Source: an uncultured Anaerolineae bacterium (lineage in GTDB: Bacteria > Chloroflexota > Anaerolineae > Anaerolineales > Villigracilaceae). From it: 62,018 nt of DNA. Within the stretch, counting starts at the first letter, position 1, and every line of letters begins with the position of its first letter. Location of the stretch: the NCBI GenBank assembly GCA_903846015.1, contig CAIMZS010000430.1, positions 1 through 62,018 on the forward strand, given 5' to 3'. The translations under genes were made by a program, and so were the position numbers. The notes below the pieces were generated by a model that worked only from the letters and a program-made list of their open reading frames with translations, did not search any database and was not told the origin of the DNA. Below are positions 52,670 through 61,694 of the stretch, piece by piece.

Positions 52670-53959
52670 ATGACTCAAAATAGTTGTTTCTGGTCTATAG
52701 ATGGACCCGCCTCGAAATCGTACCTGGATAAACCACTTCCAGATAGAACCGATGTGGTGGTGATAGGAGCTGGTTTTACGGGCACATCTGGAGCGCTGCA
52801 ACTGGCAAAAGGTGGTGCGCGCGTTACCTTGCTGGAGGCCCAAAGTGTTGGATGGGGTGCCAGTTCTCGCAATGGAGGCCAGGCGCTCTCGTGTCTTCAT
52901 CACACTCTTCACAGCCTGATAAAGGTCCATGGTCGCGAACAGGCCAGAGCCATGTTTCTCGCGGCAACACTGGCTGCAGACGCGGTGGAACAAATAGTCC
53001 GGGATGAAAATATCGCGTGCGATTATGTACGCTGCGGAAACATCGAAGCCGCGAGCAAGCCAGCGCATTTTGATGAATTCAAAAAAGAACAGGAAATACT
53101 GCGCGAACTGGCGGGTTATGAAGTGCAAATCCTGTCGAAAGGTGAGATGTCACCTGAGCTTGACAGCACGGCCTATCACGGCTTGATGATCAACCCGCGC
53201 AGCGGCTCTGTGCAGCCCTCCAAATTTGTAAATGGAATGGCGCTTGCCGCTGAACGCGCCGGCGCGGATATCCACGAAGGCACCCACGTGTTGTCGATCG
53301 AACGAATCGGGAACATCCCAGCTCATGATGGAAGTCGGTTTATTGTCCGGACTGATCGAGGCAGCATCGCCACCAGGGAAATTCTGCTAGCTGCCAACGC
53401 CTGGGTTGGGAAAATTGTTCCACAATTTCGCCATCGTGTCATCCCTGTTGAGAGCTTTGTGATTGCTACTGAGCCGCTTCCCAATGATCTGGCTCAGCGC
53501 CTGATCCCTCACAACCGGGTGGTATACGATACCCGGAATGTGTTGGCTTATTATCGTCTCTCTCCAGATGGGCGTATGGTCTGGGGCGGCGAGGGTACTT
53601 TTGTGGGGGTTAATCCGCGCGCCAACATCAATACGTTGCGACGCGGGATGATCAAGGTCTTTCCTGAACTGGTAGATTTCAAGATCGATTATTACTGGAG
53701 CGGAACGCTTGGTCTGACACTTGATGAGAATTCGCATGCTGGTCAAGTGGATGGCATGTGGTATTCTATGTGTTATGTGGGCCATGGCGTGACCCTGGGT
53801 ACTTATTTGGGCCAGCAAATGGCAAATGGGATCCTTGGCAAAACCAGCAACAACCCTTTTGCAGATTTGCAGATTCCAACTGTGCCTTTCTATCGGGAGC
53901 AGCATTGGGTGGGAAACCTGGGAAAAGTCTGGCGCGGGTTTTTGGATCAGATTGGATAG
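52670..53959 (+). CDS. FAD-dependent oxidoreductase (DadA/glycine oxidase-like)
   Basis: A 429-aa flavoprotein of the D-amino-acid/glycine oxidase fold. The dinucleotide motif is VVVIGAGFTGTSGALQLAKGGARVTLLEA; GWGASSRNGGQ is the second FAD contact; the C-terminal segment YVGHGVTLGTYLGQQMANGI is the family's last FAD loop. It probably oxidises an amine or amino acid; the substrate is unknown. GGAGG lies eight bases before the ATG. It stands alone, 126 bp before the aminopeptidase. Confidence 0.85.
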   Translation: MTQNSCFWSIDGPASKSYLDKPLPDRTDVVVIGAGFTGTSGALQLAKGGARVTLLEAQSVGWGASSRNGGQALSCLHHTLHSLIKVHGREQARAMFLAATLAADAVEQIVRDENIACDYVRCGNIEAASKPAHFDEFKKEQEILRELAGYEVQILSKGEMSPELDSTAYHGLMINPRSGSVQPSKFVNGMALAAERAGADIHEGTHVLSIERIGNIPAHDGSRFIVRTDRGSIATREILLAANAWVGKIVPQFRHRVIPVESFVIATEPLPNDLAQRLIPHNRVVYDTRNVLAYYRLSPDGRMVWGGEGTFVGVNPRANINTLRRGMIKVFPELVDFKIDYYWSGTLGLTLDENSHAGQVDGMWYSMCYVGHGVTLGTYLGQQMANGILGKTSNNPFADLQIPTVPFYREQHWVGNLGKVWRGFLDQIG

Positions 53960-54085
53960 CTGTAGTTGATTATGATTGGATGAAGAATGAAACCTGTTGG
54001 ACTGGGATTCCGGGAAGTTATGGTTTTGAAATTAACCGAAAGAGGCAGGCTGTTATAATTTAACTTGTTAAAATAGGAGAATTCC

Positions 54086-55189
54086 GTGAGCGATGCCCGC
54101 ATTGAACGATTTGCCAAAGTTCTCGTAGATTACTCTGCCCGAATCCAACCTGGTGACCGGGTGTTGATTGAAGCTACCACCGCTGCCGAACCATTGGTGC
54201 GGGCTTTATACAGCCACATCATCCAGGTAGGTGGTAATCCGCAGATTCTGCTTGACTTTCCTGATCAAATGGAGATTTTCCTGACCAATGCCGGGAATGA
54301 GCAGTTGGATTTTGTACCGCCCTTGATGAAGCTGGCTTACGAAACATTCGAATCTCGCATCCGGATCCATTCCCAAACAAACCCTCGTGCACTGGGTGGG
54401 ATAGATTCTGCCAGGATGGGCCGCCGTCAGAAGGCGCTGTCCTCAATTTTGGAGACTCAAATGCGTCGTGGCGCAGCCGGCCAGTTAAAGTGGGTCACCA
54501 CGCTTTTTCCAACAGAAGGTTATGCGGTTGAAGGTGGCATGAGTCTGCGCGCTTACGAAGATTTTGTCTATCGCGCTTGCCATGCCAACGAAGCTGATCC
54601 GGTGGCATATTGGAAAAAAGTTGAGGCTGAACAGGCCATCATGATCGAGAAGATCCATGGCCACAACCTTGTCACTCTGCATGGGCCGAATGTGGATCTG
54701 AGCCTATCGGTTAAGGGACGCACGTTTATGAACTCATGTGGCACGCACAATATGCCGGATGGCGAGATCTATACTGGTCCAGTGGAAGAATCCGTGAACG
54801 GCTGGGTAAAGTTCACCTATCCGGCCATATTTAATGGCGTTGCGGTTGAGGGCATTGAGCTAACTTTCTCCAAGGGTCGGGTGGAAAAAGCCAAAGCTGT
54901 CAAAAACGAAAAATTCTTATTTGAAATGCTGGCAACTGATCCAGGCGCGCGTTTTTTGGGTGAGTTCGCCATCGGCACCAATTTCGAGATCGATAAATTC
55001 ACCGGTAACATTCTCTTTGACGAGAAGATCGGCGGCTCCTTTCACATGGCGCTGGGGGCCGGCTATCCCGAAACCGGATCCAAAAATAAGAGTGTCATTC
55101 ACTGGGACATGATCTGTGACATGCGTCAAGATGCTGAAATCGCCGTTGATAGTGATGTGATCTACCGTAACGGCAAGTTTGTGTTTTAA
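54086..55189 (+). CDS. M29-family aminopeptidase (AmpT/AmpS type)
   Basis: A 367-aa metallo-aminopeptidase. The dinuclear metal residues of M29 can be placed: Glu in VEGIELTFSKG, Glu in LGEFAIGTN, His in SFHMALGAGYPETG with the catalytic Tyr, and His/Asp in VIHWDMI. It removes N-terminal residues from peptides in the cytoplasm. GTG start with AGGAG upstream. It converges on the rhodanese gene with seven bases between stops. Confidence 0.92.
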   Translation: MSDARIERFAKVLVDYSARIQPGDRVLIEATTAAEPLVRALYSHIIQVGGNPQILLDFPDQMEIFLTNAGNEQLDFVPPLMKLAYETFESRIRIHSQTNPRALGGIDSARMGRRQKALSSILETQMRRGAAGQLKWVTTLFPTEGYAVEGGMSLRAYEDFVYRACHANEADPVAYWKKVEAEQAIMIEKIHGHNLVTLHGPNVDLSLSVKGRTFMNSCGTHNMPDGEIYTGPVEESVNGWVKFTYPAIFNGVAVEGIELTFSKGRVEKAKAVKNEKFLFEMLATDPGARFLGEFAIGTNFEIDKFTGNILFDEKIGGSFHMALGAGYPETGSKNKSVIHWDMICDMRQDAEIAVDSDVIYRNGKFVF

Positions 55190-55196
55190 GACCAGA

Positions 55197-55556
55197 TCAA
55201 TATTCCCCCACCTCCGGGTCAATTTCCTGTGCATATGCGGCAATCCCACCTGCCAGGCTGCTGACGTTCATCCAACCGTTTTGCATCATCCACATAGCTA
55301 CACTGGCAGACCGAATGCCGTGATGGCACATCACCACTATCTCTTCTTGCGGGGATCGTAATTCTTCTGGAAAGGCCTCGTGATATAACTCGCTGATCCG
55401 GCTCATCGGCACATTCACAACCCGTTTATCAACCAGGCTGGCAAGATTCAGTTCCCAGAGTTCGCGCACATCCAGGATGGTGAACTTGCCACCGTCATTT
55501 GCCAGCATCTTCTCTCGCAGCTCGCTTACCGAAATCTCGCGAAATTCATCCGTCAT
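55197..55556 (-). CDS. rhodanese-domain protein
   Basis: A 119-aa single-domain rhodanese. The active-site Cys is in VVMCHHGIRSASVAMWM and the fold landmarks ILDVRELWELNL and SLAGGIAAYAQEID are present. It could move sulfane sulfur. GGAG nine bases before the ATG at 55556. It follows the UPF0316 gene by 25 bp in the same direction, so they may be co-transcribed. Confidence 0.9.
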   Translation of the reverse strand: MTDEFREISVSELREKMLANDGGKFTILDVRELWELNLASLVDKRVVNVPMSRISELYHEAFPEELRSPQEEIVVMCHHGIRSASVAMWMMQNGWMNVSSLAGGIAAYAQEIDPEVGEY

Positions 55557-55581
55557 ACTGATAAACTCCAAATCCTGTGTT

Positions 55582-56109
55582 TTAAGCGCGCCAATACCCG
55601 TGCCGAACCGTGCGCACATCCTCGGACGTCATAAAAGCCTCCGGGTCTTGTTCATGTACCAGTTTTTGAACGTGTGGCACATCTTTTCTCAATACGCTGA
55701 CCGATAACACACTTACCATGCCATCTTTTCCGCGCGCCGGGATTTCTGTAACCCCATAGCCTTTATCTCGTAGGGTTTGCGCCATCGCCACCCCCAGCCG
55801 TGGACTGATAATCCGTAAATGGATATGGCCGATCGCCAGGCGTTCCTCGATCAACATACCGATCACATTGCCGGTGGCGAACCCGGCGGCATAGCCGATC
55901 ACGTTGAGAGGGTTATTCAAATGACTCAATACTGATGTAATCGCCAATACGTAAATGGCTGATTGGAAAAAGCCAAGCACCCAGGCGATACCTTTACGCC
56001 CGCGCATCACGAATAACATGCGCAAGGTATCCATGGTCATATCACTCACGCGCATCGAGAAGATGGTTAATGCGCCTATCCAGGCGGCAGGGGAAAGAAG
56101 AAATTCCAT
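55582..56109 (-). CDS. UPF0316/DUF2179 membrane protein
   Basis: A 175-aa protein with three N-terminal membrane helices (about 10-90) containing RVSDMTMDTLRMLFVMRGRK and GYAAGFATGNVIGMLIEERLA, then a ~75-residue soluble DUF2179 domain (GYGVTEIPARGKDGMVSVLSVSVLRKD). Function unknown. The short AAGGAG-like site before the ATG supports the start. Confidence 0.85.
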   Translation of the reverse strand: MEFLLSPAAWIGALTIFSMRVSDMTMDTLRMLFVMRGRKGIAWVLGFFQSAIYVLAITSVLSHLNNPLNVIGYAAGFATGNVIGMLIEERLAIGHIHLRIISPRLGVAMAQTLRDKGYGVTEIPARGKDGMVSVLSVSVLRKDVPHVQKLVHEQDPEAFMTSEDVRTVRHGYWRA

Positions 56110-56466
56110 TTTATACTCCTTGAAAATGTTAAATATGCTCCCACACTAACGACGGCGAAACCGGCGCCCTTGTTCAGTACCGGTTGTGGCCTCGTGCAGG
56201 AACCGGGACTATCGCTCGAGGTAGACCCCAGTTCTTGTGGGGCATCTCCGATTCGCCTGTCATTGCGAAACCGGCGCCCTTGTTTTATGCCGGTTGTGGC
56301 AATCTCCGGTTAACCGAGTAGGTGCGGCGAAAGGATAGTACCGTTTAAGAGGTTGCCACGTCGCGGAGGATGCGCTCATCATGAATGGGAAAGAAAAAAG
56401 GTTGAAGCTCTGTACGAGGCATCCAACCTTTTCGGTCAGCATAATTTCCTGCTTCTGCCCTTGATC
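56110..56466. repeat. repeat-rich spacer with a 36-bp direct duplication
   Basis: GCGAAACCGGCGCCCTTG...CCGGTTGTGGC occurs at 56155-56190 and again at 56265-56300 with few changes. Between them lie a dispersed repeat (56188-56215) and a second-family core (GAGGTAGACCCCAG, TTCTTGTGGGG, 56217-56242). No gene is visible here. Confidence 0.85.
56188..56215 (-). repeat. dispersed repeat
   Basis: Minus-orientation copy: GGCCTCGTGCAGG, AACCGGGACTATCGC. Confidence 0.9.
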
Positions 56467-58611
56467 TTACGGTTTGCTCATGGCTGGCAGGTACAGTCGT
56501 TCTGTATATTCTTTTAACATTCGGCGGGTGCTGAACTGTGGTGTAATGGTGCGCAGTGATTCCTTCATGCGCTGCACCCACTTGACCGGTATGTCGTTTG
56601 CATCGCGTTCGCCGTAATACAGCGGGATGATTTCCTTTTCGAGTGTCTCATACAGGCTTTCGGCATCAGCAACATCCTGCACATCCTCGTTTAATTCGGC
56701 ATCTGGTCCGATCGCCCAACCGTTATCACCATTATAGGCTTCGCGCCACCATCCATCCAGAACTGAGAAATTGAGGGCACCGTTGACTGCTGCTTTCATG
56801 CCGGATGTGCCGCTGGCTTCGTTAGGGCGACGCGGGGTGTTCATCCAGATATCCACGCCTTGCACCAGGTAGCGCGCAAGGTTCATATCGTAATCTTCCA
56901 GGAAGACAATCCGCCCGCCATTTTCGGCCTTCTTGACGGCACGGTACACTTCCTGAATCAGCATCTTGCCAGGTTCGTCAGCCGGGTGTGATTTGCCAGA
57001 AAAAATGATCTGTACCGGCCGGTTTGGCTGGTTGATGATCCGCAGCAGTCGATCAAATTCGCTTGTTACCAGGCTGGCACGCTTGTAAGTCGCAAACCGG
57101 CGTGCAAACCCGATGGTCAACACGTAGGGATCGAGCATGACGCCGCTGGCGATGACCTGCACCGGGTGAAAGCCACCCTTCATCCAGCGCTGGCGGGCGC
57201 GTTCCTGGATGTAAAAAGACAGCTTGCGCTTAAGGTGACTGCGTACGGCCCACAATTCGCTGGCTTGAATGGTCTCCATCTTTTCCCACATCTCAAAATC
57301 ATCAAGATGTTCCAGCCAATCGTGTCCAAAGTGTTTTTCGTACAAAACGCGCATACGTCGTGCCAGCCAGGTGGAAGTATGCACCCCATTGGTGACGTAC
57401 GTTATTGGGACATCTTCTGCGGCGCGACCAGGCCACAGACCTTTCCACATTTCACGGCTGACAATGCCGTGCAGCTCCGAAACAGCATTGCGCCCATTTG
57501 AATATTTTAGCGCTAAAACGGGCATGGAAAAGGTTTCGCCCCAGTTTACCTGGTGGCGGGCAAGGTCTGCGAATTGGTCGCGGGTGAGACCAAGTTCGGG
57601 CCACAGGCAGGCCAGGTATTTGTCGATCAGCCACAGGGGGAATTCATCGTTGCCCGCTGGGACGGGGGTGTGGGTGGTAAAGACGTTGTTGACTTTGCTC
57701 AGGTTGATGGCTTCTTCGAATGTCTTGCCGGTTTGAACCAATTCACGGGCCCGTTCGAGTGTCATAAAGGCAGCGTGACCTTCATTCATATGCCAGACGG
57801 CTGGGCTATAGCCCAGCGCGCGCAGCGCACGCACCCCCCCTACGCCAAGCAGCACTTCCTGCATAATGCGCAAGTTTACGTCGGACCAATACAGCCTGGT
57901 GGTTAGCTGTCGCACGAATGGGTTATTCGCATCCATGTTCGTATCGAGCAGGTAGAGCGGTGTTCGGCCAATGCGCACCTCCCAGATGCGGGCCTGCACC
58001 GGGCCGTCTGGGAATTCCACCTGGATGGTCAGCTCGCTGCCATCTTGTTTGCGCACCAGGTTAAGCGGCAGGTTTTCAAAATCGAGCGGGTTGTTCGTGG
58101 CTTCCTGCCAACCATCCTCGCTAATGCGTTGCGAGAAATAACCTTCGGTATACAACAACCCAACTCCCACCAGCGGCAGGCCGATATCGGAAGTCTCTTT
58201 TAGATGATCCCCAGAAAGAACACCCAGTCCGCCCGAATAAATTGGCAGTGTTTCGTGCAGGCCGAATTCCATCGAGAAGTAAGCGATCTGCTTCTGCTGA
58301 TTGGGATATGTCGCCCCAAACCAGGTGTTTTCGCGGTTCAGGTAAGTGTCAAAATCGGCAAAAACCCGATCGTATAACTCCAGGTAAAGTGGGTCCTGGG
58401 CTGCCGCATTCAGTACGGGGCGGGGAACATTACGCAGCCAGCGGATGGGGTTATGGTTTGCCCGTTCCCATAGATTATTGTCGATGTGGTTGAAAAGACG
58501 CAGAGCCAATGGGTTCCAAACCCACCACAGGTTATAAGAAAGTTCGCCCAGCCGGTTGATGCGGCGCGGTAGATCAAAGTGGTTTGGAAGTTTTGTTTTA
58601 AACGTTGTCAT
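56467..58611 (-). CDS. glgP: alpha-glucan (glycogen) phosphorylase
   Basis: A 714-aa phosphorylase of the shorter MalP/GlgP2-type class (alpha-glucan phosphorylase, about 100 residues shorter than the E. coli enzymes). It releases glucose 1-phosphate from glycogen or maltodextrin. The N-terminal hydrolase-like region begins IAYFSMEFGLHETLPIYSGGLGVL; MNEGHAAFMTLE is central; the PLP Lys is in TSGMKAAVNG. AAAGGA stands five bases before the ATG. It could use maltodextrins freed by the surface pullulanase at 3-6.5 kb. Confidence 0.93.
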   Translation of the reverse strand: MTTFKTKLPNHFDLPRRINRLGELSYNLWWVWNPLALRLFNHIDNNLWERANHNPIRWLRNVPRPVLNAAAQDPLYLELYDRVFADFDTYLNRENTWFGATYPNQQKQIAYFSMEFGLHETLPIYSGGLGVLSGDHLKETSDIGLPLVGVGLLYTEGYFSQRISEDGWQEATNNPLDFENLPLNLVRKQDGSELTIQVEFPDGPVQARIWEVRIGRTPLYLLDTNMDANNPFVRQLTTRLYWSDVNLRIMQEVLLGVGGVRALRALGYSPAVWHMNEGHAAFMTLERARELVQTGKTFEEAINLSKVNNVFTTHTPVPAGNDEFPLWLIDKYLACLWPELGLTRDQFADLARHQVNWGETFSMPVLALKYSNGRNAVSELHGIVSREMWKGLWPGRAAEDVPITYVTNGVHTSTWLARRMRVLYEKHFGHDWLEHLDDFEMWEKMETIQASELWAVRSHLKRKLSFYIQERARQRWMKGGFHPVQVIASGVMLDPYVLTIGFARRFATYKRASLVTSEFDRLLRIINQPNRPVQIIFSGKSHPADEPGKMLIQEVYRAVKKAENGGRIVFLEDYDMNLARYLVQGVDIWMNTPRRPNEASGTSGMKAAVNGALNFSVLDGWWREAYNGDNGWAIGPDAELNEDVQDVADAESLYETLEKEIIPLYYGERDANDIPVKWVQRMKESLRTITPQFSTRRMLKEYTERLYLPAMSKP

Positions 58612-58658
58612 GTTTTTCCTTTCTCGTTTTAGAATCATAGATGGCCCCTGTCTCTCGT

Positions 58659-58685
58659 GCTCTGTGCAAGAACCGGGACTATCGC
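58659..58685 (-). repeat. dispersed repeat upstream of lutA
   Basis: Minus-orientation copy: GCTCTGTGCAAG, AACCGGGACTATCGC, between the divergent glgP and lutA genes. Confidence 0.88.
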
Positions 58686-58791
58686 AGCAACCGAGACCAT
58701 CTACGGGATAGATATTAAAATTGGCGGCATAATAATACCACGAAGACGAAAGCCTATTCCTGATAACTTATTTTGGTCTTACAATATCAGC

Positions 58792-59517
58792 ATGAGTACC
58801 GTTCAACTCTTCGCGACCTGTTTGGTGGATACATTTTACCCGGCAACAGGTCAGGCCATAGTCAATATCCTGAACCGGTTAGGGATTGATGTAGGTTTCC
58901 CACCTGGTCAGACCTGCTGCGGACAACCGGCTTACAATGCCGGTCTGCGCAATGAAGCCATGCCGGTTGCCAGGCATACTATTGAAGTATTCGAAGCTGT
59001 GCCCGGCCCCGTTATCATCCCATCCGGATCGTGCGCTGTAATGATTAAACATGGTTATCCGGAGCTTTTCGCATCGGATCCAGGCTGGCTTGCGCGCGCG
59101 CAAGCCCTGGCGGCCCGCACCTTTGAGTTTTCTGAATACCTGGTGGACATTCTGGGTGTCACTGATCTGGGCGCGCGCTGGGATGGCGTTTTGACATATC
59201 ATGCTTCCTGTCACCCAAACCGGCACCTGGGCATCGATCGACAGCCGCGTGCCTTGCTTTCTGCAGTTCATGGCGCCACACTGGTGGTTTTGCCAGATTC
59301 GCAGGATTGCTGCGGGTTTGGAGGGGTTTTTTCAGTAGAACACCCTGAATTGAGCGCGGAGATGCTCAAGCGCAAGATTTCCAATCTTGGACTGAGCAAA
59401 GCTCCCACGTTGGTGGTGACCGAGTCGGGCTGCCGGATGCACATTGCCGGTGGGCTGAGCAAACAAAAAGCCTTTCAACGTGTAATGCATCTTGCCGAAG
59501 TGCTCGATTCCCATTAA
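58792..59517 (+). CDS. lutA: lactate utilisation protein A (CCG-domain)
   Basis: A 241-aa LutA with two CCG domains: CLVDTFYPATGQ...TCCGQPAYNAG and SCHPNRHLG...DCCGFGG, with SGC near the end. The Cys sets bind Fe-S clusters. With LutB and LutC it oxidises L-lactate. Start at 58792 (MSTVQLFATC) by homology. There is no ribosome-binding site; TACAAT (58780-58785) lies six bases before the ATG, so this message may be leaderless. An inverted pair of short repeats separates it from lutBC. Confidence 0.9.
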   Translation: MSTVQLFATCLVDTFYPATGQAIVNILNRLGIDVGFPPGQTCCGQPAYNAGLRNEAMPVARHTIEVFEAVPGPVIIPSGSCAVMIKHGYPELFASDPGWLARAQALAARTFEFSEYLVDILGVTDLGARWDGVLTYHASCHPNRHLGIDRQPRALLSAVHGATLVVLPDSQDCCGFGGVFSVEHPELSAEMLKRKISNLGLSKAPTLVVTESGCRMHIAGGLSKQKAFQRVMHLAEVLDSH

Positions 59518-59525
59518 CCTTATCT

Positions 59526-59575
59526 GCGATAGTGCCGGTGCCCCGTGTGGGAGCCGGGACTATCGCTAGCACGGC
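59526..59575. repeat. inverted pair of dispersed repeats between lutA and lutBC
   Basis: GCGATAGTGCCGGTGCC and GAGCCGGGACTATCGC face each other, forming a large palindrome with GCGATAGT/ACTATCGC ends. This is the only head-to-head pair in the window. Confidence 0.88.
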
Positions 59576-59591
59576 CATTGGAAGGAAAGGC

Positions 59592-61673
59592 ATGGATCTA
59601 TTTCGGACTCACAACAACCAGGATTTATTCCGAAAGCGCATTCGCATTTCGATTGCGGATGAAAGCCTGCAAAAAGCGCTGGATGCCAACGCGGAGCGGC
59701 GCGCCAGGGGCCGCGCCAACGCCATTGCCAGCCTTCCGGATTGGGCAGAGCGGCGTCAGAAGGCACATGCCATCCGCGCGGATGTGATCGAACACCTGGA
59801 TGAGTACCTGTCGCAGTTCATCAGCCGTGTTCAATCAAACGGTATCACGGTTCATCGCGCAGATAATGCTGCCGAAGCCGTGCGAATAGTTCTGGAAATC
59901 GCTGAAACGCGAACTCCACACCTGGCAGAGTCTGGATCTGTTCGATCTGATGCGAAAGGGCTGTTGTTTGCCAAATCCAAATCGATGCTCTCCGAGGAGA
60001 TCAACCTCAACCCTGCCTTGCAGGCCGCCGGGCACCGTGTGGTGGAAACCGACCTGGGCGAATACATTGTCCAACTGCGTGGCGAACGCCCGTCCCATAT
60101 CATTTCTCCGGCTGTGCATTTGCGCCGGCATCAGGTGGCCCAGCTTTTTCATGAAAAGCTGGGCATTCCCTATTCTGAAGATATCCCCACCCTTACCACG
60201 GCCGCGCGCGGTGTGCTGAGGCAGGTTTTTCTCAACGCAGATATCGGCATCACGGGCGTCAATTTTGGTATTGCCGAAACCGGCACGATCACACTCATTA
60301 CCAATGAGGGCAATGGGCGTATGTGTGCCACTCTGCCTCCTGTCCACATTGCCCTGATGGGTATGGAGCGCTTGCTGCCCACCCTGGATGACCTGGCATT
60401 GTTCCTCTCAATGCTGCCGCGCTCATCTTCTGGACAAAAATTGAGTGTGTACACCCAGCTGCTTCAACGTCCGGAACCAGACCAGCAAAAACACCTGGTC
60501 ATTGTTGACAATGGTCGTTCCAAGCTGCGTGCTTCCGCGCTCAAGGAATCGCTTTACTGCATTCGCTGTGGGGCCTGCCTGAACGCCTGTCCAATCTTCC
60601 GAGAAATTAGCGGTCATGCCTACCTGGGCAAAGATGGGGCGATCGCGCCATATCCCGGCCCGATCGGCTCGGTTATTTCGCCTGGTTTGATGGGGGCCAA
60701 CTATGTTCAATTGGCGCAGGCTTCATCGCTGTGCGGGGCATGCAAAGATGCCTGCCCGGTGGATATCGATCTGCCCAAGATGCTTTTACGCCTGCGCGCG
60801 GGCGAGCTTCCTGCGGCGGCTCAACCGGCAGCACAGCATACCTCTCGTAGTGGCGCCGGACTACCGCCCACCCTCAAATTGATTCTGGCTGCATACAGCC
60901 GAATCGCCGCCCACCCGAGTCTTTTTTCGCTCGCGCAAAAGCTGGCTGGCTGGTTTGCGATTCCGCTGCCAGCCTTCATCCCTTTGCCAGCATTCAGCGG
61001 GTGGGGTTTCAGCAAGGATCTTCCCAAACCAGCCGCAACCCCTTTTAGAAAAAGTTTTACATCTCAACCGCAGGGCTGGCGGGTAGATGGGCAGATGCCC
61101 GTGAAATTGGGAGCGGCTAACCAGCCTGCGCCTGCGCCACTCCCACCAGTGCCCGATGATCTGGTTCAGATCTTTACCCGTGAATTAAACGAGTTGGGTG
61201 GGCATGTTTATCCCATTTCAGTAAGTGAATATCCCGAAAAGTTGGCCAATTTTTTGCACGAACGCGGCATCGGGTGTGTGCAAATGGGGGCAAGTGTGGC
61301 AGGTCTGGCGGCTGCTGCCCTGGTTGAACGCGGGATCCAGGTTCAGCACAGGTATGACGCGGATCTTCAGGCGGGTATCACTCCTGCCCTGGCGGGCATC
61401 GCTGCCACCGGCACACTCGTGATCGTGGGTTCAGTTGCGCACCCATTGACCGCCTCGTTGGTTCCGCCGATTCATATTGCTGTCCTGATGGCTTCTGCCA
61501 TCCTGCCATCGCTTGAGCAAGCCATGCTCCTGCCAGACTTGGCGCTGGCTCCAGCCGTAGTGTTGGTCAGCGGCCCCAGCCGCACCGCCGACATCGAGAT
61601 GACCCTGACAATCGGCGTGCATGGGCCGGGGGAACTGCATGTGTTCGTTGTTGACGACACAGCCGGCAAGTGA
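59592..61673 (+). CDS. lutB: LutB-LutC fusion (iron-sulfur LUD protein)
   Basis: A 693-aa fusion of the two other lactate-oxidase subunits. Residues about 1-310 are the LutB LUD domain (GITGVNFGIAETGTITLITNEGNGR). Two [4Fe-4S] ferredoxin motifs follow: CIRCGACLNACP (Cys323, 326, 329, 333) and CGACKDACPVD (Cys381, 384, 388). After a proline-rich linker, residues about 524-690 form a second LUD domain of LutC type (SGPSRTADIEMTL, GVHGPGELHV). LutB and LutC are normally separate genes; here all three functions lie in two genes. AAGG precedes ATG 59592. Confidence 0.92.
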   Translation: MDLFRTHNNQDLFRKRIRISIADESLQKALDANAERRARGRANAIASLPDWAERRQKAHAIRADVIEHLDEYLSQFISRVQSNGITVHRADNAAEAVRIVLEIAETRTPHLAESGSVRSDAKGLLFAKSKSMLSEEINLNPALQAAGHRVVETDLGEYIVQLRGERPSHIISPAVHLRRHQVAQLFHEKLGIPYSEDIPTLTTAARGVLRQVFLNADIGITGVNFGIAETGTITLITNEGNGRMCATLPPVHIALMGMERLLPTLDDLALFLSMLPRSSSGQKLSVYTQLLQRPEPDQQKHLVIVDNGRSKLRASALKESLYCIRCGACLNACPIFREISGHAYLGKDGAIAPYPGPIGSVISPGLMGANYVQLAQASSLCGACKDACPVDIDLPKMLLRLRAGELPAAAQPAAQHTSRSGAGLPPTLKLILAAYSRIAAHPSLFSLAQKLAGWFAIPLPAFIPLPAFSGWGFSKDLPKPAATPFRKSFTSQPQGWRVDGQMPVKLGAANQPAPAPLPPVPDDLVQIFTRELNELGGHVYPISVSEYPEKLANFLHERGIGCVQMGASVAGLAAAALVERGIQVQHRYDADLQAGITPALAGIAATGTLVIVGSVAHPLTASLVPPIHIAVLMASAILPSLEQAMLLPDLALAPAVVLVSGPSRTADIEMTLTIGVHGPGELHVFVVDDTAGK

Positions 61674-61694
61674 TAAAATTCAGCCCGCTTGTAC

